Under the pieces are notes generated by a model. That model did not search any database, was not told the origin of the DNA, and worked only from the letters and a program-made list of their open reading frames with translations. This document shows, in pieces, positions 24,629 through 37,000 of a DNA stretch of 64,000 nucleotides. Source of the DNA: Dichotomocladium elegans. Lineage: Eukaryota > Mucoromycota > Mucoromycetes > Mucorales > Lichtheimiaceae. Each line of letters begins with the position of its first letter. Position 1 is the stretch's first letter. The stretch covers positions 310,001 to 374,000 of the forward strand of contig JAIXMN010000027.1 of the NCBI GenBank assembly GCA_025716815.1, written 5' to 3'. Made by a program: the position numbers and the translations under genes.

Positions 24629-26042
24629 TTAATTTTGCTTTGTTGCGATGGGGTCAGCGTATTGCGCCTTGCTCTTGGGGTCGAAATACGGTTTTTCGGC
24701 CAGGGGAGTAACGCGGAAACCATGTCGAGGGCTAATGTCAAGGTAATCAAAAATGGCGTTATGGAAAGTGATCCGGTTGTCTAAATTTGGAGGGATGAGC
24801 GAGGCTGTATAATGGGGGCGGGAAAAAGAAAAACTGTAGTCTCGAACAACACTTTACCCCACACAGCAACAGTGTCCTCTTCCCACCGAAGGCGCACCTG
24901 GAAATCGTGGCCAGCTTCGATATGGTTAAAAAGGAAATTGAGGATCGCTTCCGACTCTCGCCTGCTCAGGCCTACAATCCGGCGAGTGAAGGCGCGCTGG
25001 ACAAAGAGCGACTTCCATCCCGTGACAGGATGGGTGCGGACCACGGGGTGAACGGCCTCATAGGATACCCTGCGCCTCGTATGGCCTTGGGCATCAGCAT
25101 CTGCGATCTGCTGGTCGCCAGAATGGACGGCCTCCAGGCCTTCCACAAATTTTTGCATTGCAGGCGAAAGACGGTCGTATGCAGCGTAGCCAGAGGCCCA
25201 CATGGTGTCGCCGCCAACCTCAGGCAACGTGTCGATCTTGAGGATAGTCAAGCCAGCAGGTTGAGGTTCATAGGTGATGTCCGAGTGCCAACCATCACCA
25301 GAAGTGAAACTGGAAAAGTACTTTCTTGGCGTCCTGCGGGGCAGAAGATGTTATTCATCCGGACCCCTTTTTGCTCAAGCTGACGTAGAGAAACAGAGAG
25401 GAGAACATACTTGGTGTCAAAGTAAACAACATGAACTTCGGGAAGGCCAGGGGGATGGCCAAAGACAGTGTGAACATGCCTACAGTATTACGCATTTGAC
25501 AATCATACGTTGAGGATGGTTGAGATGAGACTGAACAGAGAAGGGTCCTGGTATTCAATGTAAATATATCTAACTTACAGTGGGCCGTAATGCCTGCCAA
25601 GTTCAAGAGCCTGATGCACATCAAGCTCCTGCTTACGGAAGAAAACAACACCGCGCTGTGCAACCAATAAAGCAAGGTCATCCTTTTGCTGCTCCGTCAG
25701 CTGGTGGAGCTGGATACCGTGTATTTCGGTACCGATACGCGGTGTGACATCAAATATTTTCTCGGCATTGTCGTAAAGGGAAGACTTCGTGGGGTCAGCA
25801 CGGAGACCAGGGTCGTCATGGTTGAATGGCTCGAGTTCGGGATACTGGAGCCGAATGGAATCTTAGCCATCGATATCACACACACATACAGATTAGGGTG
25901 CGATCGTTCTAACCTTCGTTTCAGGGTAGACGAGATATCTTCCCTTCTCACGCGCCAGCTGTTTGAGGCTGATTTTTTCAAAGTCTTGAGCAACGTGGTT
26001 AATGGTGTCTTGAGCGGCAGCTTCGGTGTTGGGAGGAGACAT
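24629..26042 (-). CDS. TauD/Jlp1-type Fe(II)/2-oxoglutarate dioxygenase
   Basis: A non-haem iron oxygenase of the TauD/TfdA family. Fungal Jlp1 members release sulfite from sulfonates such as taurine. The start at 26042 (MSPPNTEAAAQD) opens a multi-exon frame. Landmarks in order: ARDLVYPE-like leader, LQYPELEPFNHDDPGLRADP, DVTPRIGTEIHGIQL, GVVFFRKQEL, ALELGRHYGPLHVHT, then WHSDITYEPQPAG carrying the HxD iron ligands near 25290. GGDTMWASGYAAYDRLSP, HPVVRTHPVTGWKSLFV and IVGLSRRES follow. The last exon has DNRITFHNAIFDY and RHGFRVTPL with the distal His and Arg for 2-oxoglutarate. The frame ends with TAA at 24629. Iron and cosubstrate residues are all present. Substrate is inferred from family; a sulfonate, 2,4-D-like or other substrate remains possible. 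Confidence 0.9.
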
Positions 26043-27655
26043 GTCGTTGGATGGTTAACTGATGCCAGTTGGGTCAACACGATGGGTGGGGTAGTTTGTT
26101 AGTATTTATATTGCTGATTGCCGCAACAGTAGATCAACTTACGACAGCAAGCAAGGCGATTGCGCCATTTTGCTGGACTTGGCATGCTTGTATGTATGAC
26201 GCTATCCGTCCAGAATCTTGGCTAATGCCTCTAGCTGCCTCAAGCCGAAAAAAAAGGAATATCAATAATTGTGCCATCGATTGCACAGATGACGCCTCTA
26301 TATCATTTAAGAAAAGTGCAGCTGTAAATATGTGCGGCGAAACAACTCGTTGAGGTCATCATGGACGTCTCCATCAATATGCCCCGGAGTAAAGGTAGGG
26401 ACCGACGCTAGCTGATGTGATCGTCTGTCTAGTCCATGGTATGCAGCCACAGTGCGCTCACAGCCGCTATTGCGCTATGAATTCGAAGGCTCTTTAGCGT
26501 ACATTGCACATACGTAGCGTGCTTCTATTTATCAAGATAAGAATCAAAGACCATCACGAGACTTATAAAGAGACGCCGAGACCGTTACGGCAGACTATTG
26601 CACGATTATAAATGGTACTTTTTGTCTCATCAGCTAAAAAGTATGTCCTGATGAACTGTGAGAGCAAATGGCTAGGAAATCTCGTCAGCTTTGGACCAAT
26701 TGCGTGCTCGATTGTTGGCATTATATAATATATTGTACCAGCATTATCTTGTACTACGTACACAGATCGCAGGATTCGGGTTCCGTAAGAAGCTTTGAAA
26801 ATGATCGTGAACATGCATGAGCTACACTATCTGGCAAGTTGTTGATCCATTTGATCTTTTAGCGTCTTTACATAGAGCACATTGTACACGATCTATTTCA
26901 GAACAGACTTGCGTATACAACGTTTGCCGGTGACTAAATATTTTGATCTTCAGTTTTCGGTAGCAAGTTGAGCATTTACACAGGCATGACTTGCAAACCG
27001 TTTGGAGCACGTCGCTGTCTGTGCTGACCTACATAATATGAAAAAATTCAGATTTGTATCCCAAGTCCATCACTCCAACAGGACTTATAACGCCGTTTCG
27101 GTGAGTGAAGATATGGAAAGATACAAAAATGCGTCCGGACAAGCTCACTAGTGCTCTTTATCTGTAAAGATTCTCAATGTCACAGAACGAACAAGAGCCT
27201 TTGCGCAAGGTCCTCAGCGATGCTTTGCGTTCGAAAGCAAGATGATATTTGTTGCATAGTGGAGCGCGCAGTGAATGCTATCTGAATCTCCGAGAGCGGA
27301 GAGATATCAGGATACAAGGGTCCAAACTCGCCCTTGCCCGCCGAGATGAATTGTCGTATCTACAGAAAACGTCCCCCACCCGGCTCGCTCCTGACGTATC
27401 CAGATGTGTGCTTGCTTGGAGATAATCATGCTATATTTTGCGATGCGTATTGGGTTCGGCCCGACTGCTGGATGCCTTGGGCCAATGAGCGGTGTTGATC
27501 AACGATTTCAGGATTACTAAATAATATCCTATACGTACGTACATGAGGATGAGAGTTTTTCCCGCACTCAGGATGGTGCCTACTCCACGGCCTTATTGAC
27601 GAGCCGAGAATCTGAACGTCGTCAGCTCTGGCCTGCTGTATCCTTTGAAACTTTA
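26043..27655. other. Gene-free interval
   Basis: About 1.6 kb with no recognised gene. The left edge is the dioxygenase promoter. The remainder holds short open frames (for example 26069-26353 +, 27426-27749 -) without domains. Confidence 0.4.
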
Positions 27656-28136
27656 ATGGTTGGGGGAGGTACAATAGCAATGAAAATTTAACATTGGTAC
27701 AGAGCGAGACTGTCCTCGACATCGATGGACGGACCTCAGGATATGGCAACCTGCTTCAACGTGACTCTTATTCTCGGTCGACGTCGTAAGGGCGGCCCTT
27801 GTGGCGGAAAGTCTTCGGTGAGCATCGGTAGGGGTTGCCAGATGTCTATCAAGAAGAGCCAGATCACCAGAGCCCGAGGAGTGAAGGGTGAGACAGAAAG
27901 GGCAAGGGCGCCCAAAGAAGGCCAAGAGAACAGGGTACAGGAGCTTTTGAGAGCAATGATTGCCCATGCAGGATATCGCGGGTGCAAGCAAACGCAGCTA
28001 CCATATCTTGGGGGAAGATTAAAGCGTATGGTTCACCCTTGGTATTTTTTGCTGGCGATCTCTCCAGTTTTATGCAACATTGTTGTATTTTTGTACGACA
28101 TTTACAGCATTTACCAGAGCCTTTGCCAGCTGCCAT
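27655..28136 (-). CDS. Possible short Cys-rich protein gene, unidentified
   Basis: On the minus strand an ATG at 28136 opens 45 codons with a Cys/Lys-rich character (GKCCKCRTKIQQCCIKL, then GEPYALIFPQDM). They end at a good splice donor (ATG|GTAGCTG at 28001). An acceptor CAAAAG at 27954 would join a second frame beginning LLYPVLLAFFGRPCPFC and running to a stop near 27655. The paired cysteines could bind zinc, but no family is recognised and the second exon is not convincingly coding. It could be a spurious frame; the overlapping + strand frame at 27725-28153 is equally long and unrecognised. Confidence 0.3.
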
Positions 28137-28218
28137 GTTTCCGATGCAGGTGAACCATGTAGTATAGCAATCCCATATTTTCAGTTATCTGATTCTTTCT
28201 TTCTCCTTGCCTGACAGC

Positions 28219-28692
28219 TTAGACTAACGTCCATTCGCGATCTTCATTTACCACCACCTTGAACCCAACATGCACAAGAGAGGATGATTTAACGGAGTTC
28301 AAGTTGATACTTGGCGTTCCATGAGCTCGCGTGGACACCAAGTCGTAGAGCGCAGGCGCGAGGAGGGTCTTCGGCAACTTAGTCATCAAATTTTTAATCG
28401 AAACGCTTGGTAATTAGCGTTCCAGTATACATGTTGTCTTGTCCTCTTAGGTCGTCCAGCTCTGCTGAAGTGTCTCCACTTGGATGGGGGGAGCCGCAAA
28501 CCTTGGACGCAGACCGCTGGATGAAAACCGCCTCTCAGCATCGCGTTCGTTCCTTTGGTCTGTACTGACCGCTGCATCAAACAGAAACTCAATCGAAGAC
28601 CTGCAAAGTTGCTCATCTTCCGCAGTTAACCACTTTTGGTTTCTGCTAGAAAGTGCACGCGAGATTTCAGGGACTGATTTGGAGCTGGACAA
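28219..28692 (-). CDS. Unidentified minus-strand gene, exon structure unresolved
   Basis: Three stretches look coding on the minus strand. The first (28692 onward) reads MSSSKSVPEISRALSSRNQK and EDEQLCRSSIEFLFDAA. A plausible intron (donor GCG|GTCAGT, acceptor TCCAG) then joins SGDTSAELDDLRGQDNMYTG. The last reads TLLAPALYDLVSTRAHG and VHVGFKVVVNEDREWTLV before TAA at 28219. The frame between the second and third parts could not be reconciled with one clean intron, so there is either a missed exon or a frameshift. No domain is recognised. The composition (acidic and hydrophobic alternation, Leu-rich helices) suggests a soluble helical protein. Confidence 0.45.
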
Positions 28693-29063
28693 GGTTTAAT
28701 TTGAGTAAAACACTCCGGGAGGTGATGCCAGTTTGAAAGGTCGTTTTTAGATGTCCGTTGAAGAAGCATTTCTTAAATCAAGGAAAAATCGCAATGATCT
28801 TTATAAGAATCCATAAAAGGCAAAAAGAAGCGGATAGCTTTGAAGCAAAACATTGTTCTTCCAAACGCGCGTTAAAAAAAAAGGACAAAACACACAGAAC
28901 CAACCAGGTGAAGAAGAGTATTTCTCGGCGTGCTAACCGCCGAATTTTTTTGTTTTGATTTTTCCCTGGCACCGCTCTCTTCCTTTTATATTCCTCCTTC
29001 CCGCTCCCTTTCCTCCCTCCTCCGCAAACTCTGTTATTCAGACAGACATCTACCTCACCTGCT
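28693..29063. promoter_or_regulatory. Divergent promoter region upstream of the CCCH gene
   Basis: This 370-bp interval separates the starts of the unidentified minus-strand gene and the CCCH zinc-finger gene. Its right end (28975-29035) is pyrimidine-rich (TTCCTCCTTCCCGCTCCC), resembling the leader regions of other genes here. No specific site is claimed. Confidence 0.4.
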
Positions 29064-30570
29064 ATGGCATCGATGCGAAAAGTCTTATCTCGCCCGAATG
29101 TGCTGATGGCGAGTACATTAGTATTGGCACTGGGCTCGTTATTCTATTACAAATATCTAACCGGTGAGTTATTTCTTATGGGTATCAAGATCACGCCATT
29201 CTTAGTTCGCATTGAGGGCTGCCACGCCCTATTTATCGCATGGATGTAGAAAAAAAAACAATCCAACGTTCTGACACCAAAAGACGCGTTCCGAGCGAGA
29301 AAGAGTCTAAAAAGGTATTTCTCCGTCAAATATTATGTAAAGTATGTTGTTAAACATGGTCATTTAGGAAGCGGAAGAGGTCTTCGAGACAAAGACAACC
29401 ACGACCACAGCGACGACTACGGCATCTCAGCCCCACACTTCCGGGGTCCTCGAGGAAGAAACGACGAAATCCGACGATGGCATATCTATCCAAGGAACCC
29501 CGTTGAGCGGATCCATTATGACCGAACAACAGAAACCTGATACGATGCCTGTTGTCAAACCGACAGTCTTGACTGAATCTTCCGAAACGCTGCAGGGACA
29601 GGAAAATACCGAAGCATCCACCCAGGAAGTCCCTGTGGCCAGACTTGGGAACACTGCCGCTGTTGATGAACCAATTGCCTTGACTAAACCTATCAAACCG
29701 TTGCAGGACGAAGCTGCTGCTGTCAATGTCAAGGAAGTCAACTCTGCTGCGATGCCCACTCATATCACCGCTGAGGAATACTCTGAGAGAAAGAAGGAGG
29801 TGAAAGAAGAAGAGAAAGAAAATGACCAGCTCCCGAGCGAGAGTGAATCATCGGGATCAGACGAGCTCATGTTTGACACCACATCGTCAGAAGGAATAAC
29901 TTACAACAATGAGCCTGCATCTGCTCCTCCCGCGGCTTCTTCTAGTGACACGTCTTTAGATTCATCCGCTTCGGCCGCCAGCAATGCGGGTGAATCATAC
30001 CCCGAAAAGCCCATAGCCATCAAGCCGGTCTCTGCTGCTTCTCGCAACTCCACCAGCACCTCTCAATCCAAGATGACAGGCTACTGGCAACAGCCAAACA
30101 TCAAGACAGTGCCACAAACCACCAATGGAGGCTGGCATCCTCTTTCTGCAAAGGAGTTTAAGCCGCAAATTCAAAACAACAAGAGTATGCAGTCTCGTCA
30201 GCAGCAGTTCCAACAAAACCATCGTGCAAGTTTTTACAGTGTCGAGGCAGGCAATACAATCGCGACGGAGCTCATCAACCCCACCCGTAAACAGACCAAG
30301 CGTGTAGTAAGAAAGCAGATGACGCGCGAAGAACTTATTCAAGATCAGTGGCAGAGCCACAACGCTTCTTTCAAGGCTCGGTGCAAATTTTGGCCCAACT
30401 GCAGTAACAGGAATTGCAAGTACAAGCATCCGGTGAAGGAATGCCGGTAAATATTTTGCTTTTGCAGTTGCTGTTCTTCATAAGCTCACTTTCTTTTTTT
30501 CAGCTGGGGGGAGAATTGCCAATTCGGCGACCGCTGTATGTTCCTTCATCCAAGAGATCTTGCAAGCTGA
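29064..30570 (+). CDS. CCCH zinc-finger protein with N-terminal membrane anchor
   Basis: Four exons (29064-29163, 29250-29314, 29368-30446, 30504-30570) give 436 residues. Residues 13-31 form a hydrophobic membrane-spanning segment (NVLMASTLVLALGSLFYY) preceded by basic residues. A long low-complexity, acidic and Ser/Thr/Glu-rich middle follows. A basic segment (RKQTKRVVRKQMTREEL) precedes two C-terminal fingers. Finger 1 is C-x5-C-x4-C-x3-H (CKFWPNCSNRNCKYKH) and finger 2 is C-x5-C-x5-C-x3-H (CRWGENCQFGDRCMFLH), interrupted by an intron inside its first spacer. The spacing resembles Nab2/ZC3H14-type fingers that bind poly(A). An RNA-binding protein tethered to a membrane (ER, nuclear envelope or outer mitochondrial) is inferred. 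The anchor depends on the first exon, which splices in frame and has a good start context. Confidence 0.85.
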
Positions 30571-31050
30571 GGACCACCATCTTCTGAAGTCCCCTTTTTT
30601 TTACATTCCACTGTACATACTACAAAAAAATGCTTGTTTCTGCCGTCTCACAGACAGACATCGTGTATTGAGAACACACACCACACTATGATATTGCCAG
30701 TATAAACATGTACCGCTTAGGTAATACAATATTGATAGTAGTTCACAGATTCTGCGCCATCCCTCATCAACCCGTCGCGCCATGAGCTGTATCACTCCGC
30801 TGCTGCTATTTTAATAACCACTCCGGCACAGAAGCGCTGGTCCTATAAAAGAAGGCGCATGATCTTGGATTAAGTAATTTTATAAGATCTACATAAGAAT
30901 ATTTATGTAGAATCAAACATATGTGATTCTCTTCGTTAATAAAAGAAGAAGGTTGCTGTGAATACAACCCATTGCCCAAAGAACCATCAATTCTTTTGTA
31001 ACGTTCTACAAGGCTCTTTTGAAAAAAAGGAAGAGAAAAACTATGCCTTT
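30571..31050. other. Tail-to-tail spacer between the CCCH gene and EDC3
   Basis: The two genes converge, so this 480-bp spacer carries both 3' untranslated regions. It is AT-rich and no gene was recognised. Confidence 0.5.
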
Positions 31051-33501
31051 TCAAGTTGCATATTCCAAAGCGAGGATAAACTCAGTTCCCCATGGGATTT
31101 TGCACCTTCGAATGTTTGCTTCTCGCCAGCTCACTGCGGGTATGCCAATATCCGCTAAGAAGAGCTCACCGGTGATCGATCGTGACGTACAGCCCTGCTT
31201 TGGTGCTCCAAAGCACAAGGTCCATTTTGGATGAATATGATGCATAACATGAAACGGATGGCCTGGCAAGGACGTTGTTTTATCAATGTCTTTTTTTAGC
31301 TCCGGGAATATCTTAAGACTGCTCAACTTACCATCTATCGCATTGATTCCGCTTGGGAAATCAAGACTTAATACCGGTGCCTTATTGCCATTAGCCCAGT
31401 CCATTGCAGCCCAAAGAAGTTCGCGGGTTTTATAATCATCGCGCAGTGCCTTAGCAGAAAATTCTATACCCATCATTGCATCAATAATCAAGTCAACGGG
31501 ACATGTCTGCGGGTCTGGTAGGTCTAGTCAATTGCAGGTAATTGATGTCAGTGTCAGAAGCTGTCCGCCGAGTACCCTCATGCATCCTCACTTCCATACC
31601 TTCAACATTCTCCACTGCAGTGACTCCCGCATAAACGGCATAGTTCTTTTGCATCTCTACTGAAGGATGAATCGGAGCGTCTGGGCGGGATGTAAGGACA
31701 ATATATACGCGACAACCTCGGTTTGCGAGATGGCGGGCAGATGCCAAACTGTAGCATCCAGTCTTATTATTTCCGGCAAGAATAACCACGACAGGGGCCG
31801 CGTTGTGATTATCAGGTTGGATTCGACGCTCGCCACCTGTATTGTTTTATAGTCAGGCACCAACTGGCCTTGATTAAACCTTTTCAATGTACTTACCTAG
31901 CGCCTTGAGCGCCATGATGCTAGCTCCATGACCAGCATTCTCGATCATCATCTCGCGATTCGGCCCGGTCTCTTTCACTGTCACATTAAAAAGTCAATAT
32001 TAACGGACTGACAAGCCCAATGCAGATCTCCAACATTTACTGCATATGTCTTCGACCATCTGCATCTGCGCAGGCGTTACTACAGGGCACCGGATGCCAT
32101 GCGCAGTGGTCTTAATGAATGGTATGTCCTCATCGTCATCGAAAGCTTCCTCAATGGGTTGAGCAGATGTCTGTCGATCAAGCTGAGATGGAGGAGAAAA
32201 CCGCGCCTTAGGCCGTAACAGTAGCTGAGGTGACTGTGGTTTCTTTTCATGCGATACAGCAGACGATGAAGGCATGGACTTGGCAGCACTACTGGCACGA
32301 GCACGTGCTTTAGGGGGTATGAGGTTGGCGGGTACGTTCAGATCTGGCTGGCTCGCTTTTCGTGGCGTCTGGATATGAAGCAGCGAACTAAGGGATGCTG
32401 TTGCCTCTTTATCTACAACCCCATGCCTTTTAGCATCTGTCGCGAGCTCAGTTGCGGCTGGAGCTGCAAGGGCACAGGCATTCGGTTTCGTCCTTGCTTT
32501 GGTTTGTTGGGTGTCCTCAGCCTAAAGTTTGGTGAGGATATCGTCAAGCAAATTGTTGAACTATGAATTACCTCAGGTTTTTGCTTTTGCAAGATGTCGA
32601 CTTCTTCTAGAACACCCGGCTTTCGCTTTTGCAGGTCAACAGACTCGACCTCGTTTTTGGCTGCTCGCTTGTTCACTTTTTTTCCGTATAGTTCTCGGTA
32701 GTCGAGAATCTCTGTTTCTATAATGGGCTTTCGAAGTTTCGCAGACTGCTTGTTCCCAAAGAGAAGGCCTTTGGTCTTCTGTTCAGGTTTGCTGGCTGTG
32801 CTGCTTTTTGGGGATAACTCGTTTGGTTTGTTCACATTAATCGCTGCTGGCGGCGGAGAAGGCGCGGCAGCAGGAGTAATGGTAGCTGCAGCCGTAGGAA
32901 ACCTGGATTAAACGGGTTTAAGTAAGTTATGTTGCACGTCCTCAGCAGCTGTGTCAAGTACTTCTTAGGGATTTTGTCTGATGCCACAGATCCTATCTAG
33001 CGAGGGTAGTTGACGTAAGGGTTCACAACTTTGGATTACATGCGCACACATTCATTTTCCACCTGCCCCAAGGATCTGATGCTTACGCTGACAATGGCTG
33101 GATCGATGAAGGCTGCAGCTTTGGATGATACATGAGGCTTCTGTGCATGCTGAGATGGGCGCGCCGATTCGGAGACAATATGTGGTATTGGTGGCGGCGG
33201 AGGAGGCGTCAATGGTTGCGCTTTTGGTGCTGGTGCCTGGACTATTTCCAGGTCTGCAATTTTCGATCCGCTAATGACTAAACATTCTTCATATACAGGA
33301 GAGTTATTGGGTGGGTACACGGTGGCTACATGCGAAGCTACCAGTTAGATTGATCGTAAACTTGATGATCCATGTCTTTCAAAGTTTACCTGATTCTAGA
33401 ACCAAGTTTTTCGTGGCCATGTCCAAGCTCTTGATTACTCCAGTGACTGTAAAACCTCCGTAAAGGAAGACCTTGAGACTTGCACCAGTAAAATCCGCCA
33501 T
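31051..33501 (-). CDS. EDC3-like enhancer of mRNA decapping (LSm, FDF, YjeF_N)
   Basis: EDC3 is a cytoplasmic P-body scaffold that stimulates Dcp1/Dcp2 decapping. The start at 33501 opens an LSm-type N-terminus (MADFTGASLKVFLYGGFTVT, GVIKSLDMATKNLVLES, YPPNNSPVYEECLVISGSKI). Linkers are Pro-rich (PLTPPPPPPIP) and then charged. The FDF-type region lies between about 32830 and 32080, with EAFDDDEDIPFIKTTAHGI leading into CPVVTPAQM. The C-terminal YjeF_N Rossmann-like domain reads RRIQPDNHNAAPVVVILAGN, LASARHLANRGCRVYIVL, LIIDAMMGIEF, APVLSLDFPSGINAIDG and CFGAPKQG, and the frame ends EYAT at 31051. Several short introns divide it. The family order LSm-FDF-YjeF_N is complete. Exact exon borders in the low-complexity middle are uncertain. 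Confidence 0.9.
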
Positions 33502-33659
33502 TGCTAGTAAGTGTTGTCAAGAGAGGCCGATGACGGGAAAGATGGAGAAACAACGGTTTGAAGTGGGGAGATGTGATTGAATTCAATCTCCTCCTGGCGC
33601 GTGGCCAGTGATTGACCATTTGTCATAAGCTGCGGCGATCCATGTAGAATTATTTTCCA

Positions 33660-34040
33660 TATCATTAGATAAAAAGATTGAAAACAGGAATTATTCTGGG
33701 TGGTCCCGGCGATAAACGGGACGGACAAGCGGGTCCACCATGGAATATGGTAGATGCAGCTAGCGCTCCATGCGAGGGATTCGAGGAGGCAAATGGAAGC
33801 TGTGGAAAAGCGTCCAAAGGACGCCTTTATTTCCATGACTCAGCAAGCGCGAGGGTACGACTGGTCAATTTGCAAAGGACGACAGCTGTTAGGATGGAAT
33901 AGTAGTATGGTGATCATACCGGATGAAGAACATGTGAGATAGGATCAGGATGGAGTTCAAGGTGGAAGCAGATTTCTCGACTGTCGAGCATTTATAGAAA
34001 GAACGTATATACAATGGCATACGTATAATATCTTTTCTTT
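33660..34040 (+). repeat. Dispersed repeat upstream of EDC3, diverged partner of 17840-18060
   Basis: Bases 33855-34025 align collinearly with 17885-18060. The part to the left (33660-33850) shows no clear match to the other copy. The stretch lies between the EDC3 promoter and the 3' side of a minus-strand LINE, so it may be the LINE tail or a separate repeat into which the LINE inserted. Confidence 0.5.
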
Positions 34041-34059
34041 TTATGGCAGGTCAGTAGAC

Positions 34060-37000
34060 CGCAGTTTTAGTCAGTCAGGCAGGGATATGTCGAGAATGCT
34101 ACAAATTGTCCAATAATGGGCAGATGAAAGTATCCTAACTACTAAACTACTACTTTGAAAGGCGGGCCAGCAAGGATTCCGCAAGAGAAAATACCTGGGT
34201 CTCAGCGAAGGGGGTGTTTTGAAAGCCGAAAAGCCAATACCGGCGCCACAGAGCCAAGAAAACGCAAGATACCAAGAACACCAAAATGTACGACAGCGGG
34301 GACGGTCCGGGCGGTTCAAGGAGCCCGGACAGATTGTTGTATGCATGAAGCGGGGACTCCACACCATCTGCCTGATCCAACACCGCCACGGCGGGGGGGG
34401 CAATGCAAAGACGTGCAAAAATTGGTGATAAAATGATACGAAGTTCGCCGGGTATTGGAATAAGCGGGCGGTAAGGATTTTGGACCGAATGCCATCCGAG
34501 CGCGAACGGCGACGAATAAAACTCAGGGCTGGATCGAAAACAAACAGTTCTGCCACCGTGAGCTTGGTGAAGCCTGGTCGGTGAGAAGGATCCACGCCGA
34601 TAGCTGGGGACCAGACGGCATTGAGAGGTAAGGCGCGAAGGGAGGCTGTACTGAGACGAAGGACGCTTTTATAAGCGGCAGACTATCAACAGTTTTGAAG
34701 AAAAGAGATGCGGTTTTATTGGAGATAGATGATTGGCGGAAACGCCAGGCTGGGACCATCAAGGCGAGCGATGTGGGGGCTTTGGAACAGGTCCAGGCGA
34801 GGTGATGAGCGATGACGACTATGGTGTAAGGTGAGGAAGGTGAACTGTTGAAGAGTGGTTCAAGCCATCCGAGTTGGAGAGCGAGTCATTGCAGTGCCGA
34901 GTCAAACATCCCAAAATGTCTGTAGCTCAAGGGACTTGTGCAGTGCAATCCGAGAAAATGCGCCGAATAAAGGATTGGGAAACACCAACCATTCGGAGGA
35001 CGTAACCAATTATTGAAAGCATCAAAGAGTTTAAAACGGCTACATGAGCCCGTACGACAGTTGTCTGGGACTGTGGAGGCGACAGTCAGACTTGAGCGAT
35101 TGAAGCAAGTCGGACAAAAATATAGCCATCTGTGACCGAAAGATAACAATTGGATACCCGAGGTATACCAAGACCTGACCATGTCCGGTCATGACAGGTC
35201 GGGAACCCAGAGTTGACTAGGCTTAATGACCAATTAGGAAGTGCGCTGCCAGACAGAATGCGTGTCTGCGACTTGTGGCAATTCAATTTTGGCATTTGGG
35301 GCAGCTTGATACCGTGCAAGGTAAAATGGTGGTCGCCCCTGATCAGAGGTATCCGCGAGGAAGATAAGGACACCGTCAGCGTAAGCTAGGCATCTAAGCG
35401 GGCCCGGGTGAGTAATCGGTAGGGAATGCGTAGATACAGAGCGCTGGAAACCCTGGAACGAGTTGCCATTAAGGATGACGAGCAGCAATGGCTTCAACGC
35501 AAGGTTAAAGAGAACAGCAGACATCGGATCACCTTGATGTAGCCTGTGAGTCTGACAAAAGGTTGGGGAGAGGAACCCATTGACATCGGCCTTGAGGTAT
35601 TTAGAGAAGAATAATGAGGTAATTGAACGAATCATGACCTTCAGAAAGTCAAACGGTTGGAGGACGGATCGAAGATATTCCGGATATATACGATCGTAGG
35701 CTTTCTCCTGGTAAAGGAACAGGCCGAGGTGGGAGGGTTGATTAATCTGGCCCCGCCCCATCGCAATCTAGGCCAAGAGTCGATTGTCGGAAATAAGATG
35801 ATCGGGCATGAATCCAGTCTGAAAGGGATTCGATGAAACTGGTCTCAGTATGGACCATACGCTTATCCAAGATCCTGGTGAAGGTCTTTGCGTCAGTATT
35901 AATGATGGGTCTAGGCTTTCAGTTCTTCAACGAGGACAGATCGCTCTTCTTGGGCAAGGGAGAGACGCAGAGCTCAAGCCAAGAGGCTGGGAAACACTGG
36001 GAGCCATTCATGGCAGCATTGTACACTTCAACCACGAGGTCCTGGAAAAAGTGAGTGTTTGCATACCAACTACCACGCTCAATAAGGCAGTATATCAGGT
36101 CCAGGGCTGCTCTTTCTCGGAAAACGTTTGGCATACGTTTGGAGATCTTCAATCGAGAACTCACCTGGGAAAGCAACCTTATGTTCTGAGGAAATGGGAA
36201 GATGTGTGGGTATTGCTGAGAGCATAGTGTTGAGAGCATCACCATCAATGGGATCTGGCGAATAAAGATCTCTGTAGGAGATGACAGCCGCATCCTGTAA
36301 GTCGGGAAGAGAAGTACATATTGCTCTCTTGCGTGGATAAACCAAGGACGTAAAGGACTGTTAAACTAATTGGGTAGCAGCAGTACGTTTGAGGTATCCG
36401 GCTGAGCATTCACCATGTTTGCGCCAGCGTTGATTGGCCTCGAGGACTGCATTGTCTATTATGTCTTGTAGAATGGCATTAATTTGTCGTTTAACTCAGG
36501 GGAGGAATCGAGTAAGATGACCAGGATGAGGTGAGACCAAAAGATCACCCAGTTGAGCTTTTGCAAGCTGACACGAATGCGGACGCACCGTTGCATGAAA
36601 CTGCAAATTCGTTGTTTCAACTGTTCCCACTTTCTTTGGGCGCGGAAAATCTCGTTAGAGAGGGATGGGATGCTGTTAAAGAGGATGCTAGACGTTGTCG
36701 GAAATCTGGAAGATACGAAAAAGTGGAATTTTTATGCCAATAACTATTGTCAAGTTGGGAAGGTTCGAGTTTTAGAGACGCGGAAAGGAGTGCATGGTCG
36801 GACCAGCTGGTGTTGAGTGATCCGACGGAGGAATGAGGCGCGCCCTATGGAAAGAGCATGTAGCAAAGATGTACTCATTAGCAGTGTGAAATACATCACC
36901 GTGACGAAAAGACGGCAGAGGAAGGAAAGTGGATATGTCATTGATGCGATCAACACAGTGTTGGTGAAGCCGTTCAGTCTAAGCTGAGGGGCATCGGCGA

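Noticed and set aside
27725..28153. A 142-codon + strand frame with basic and hydrophobic parts
   Set aside because: It overlaps the minus-strand Cys-rich frame, has no recognised domain and no supporting promoter or intron signals. Neither strand is convincing.
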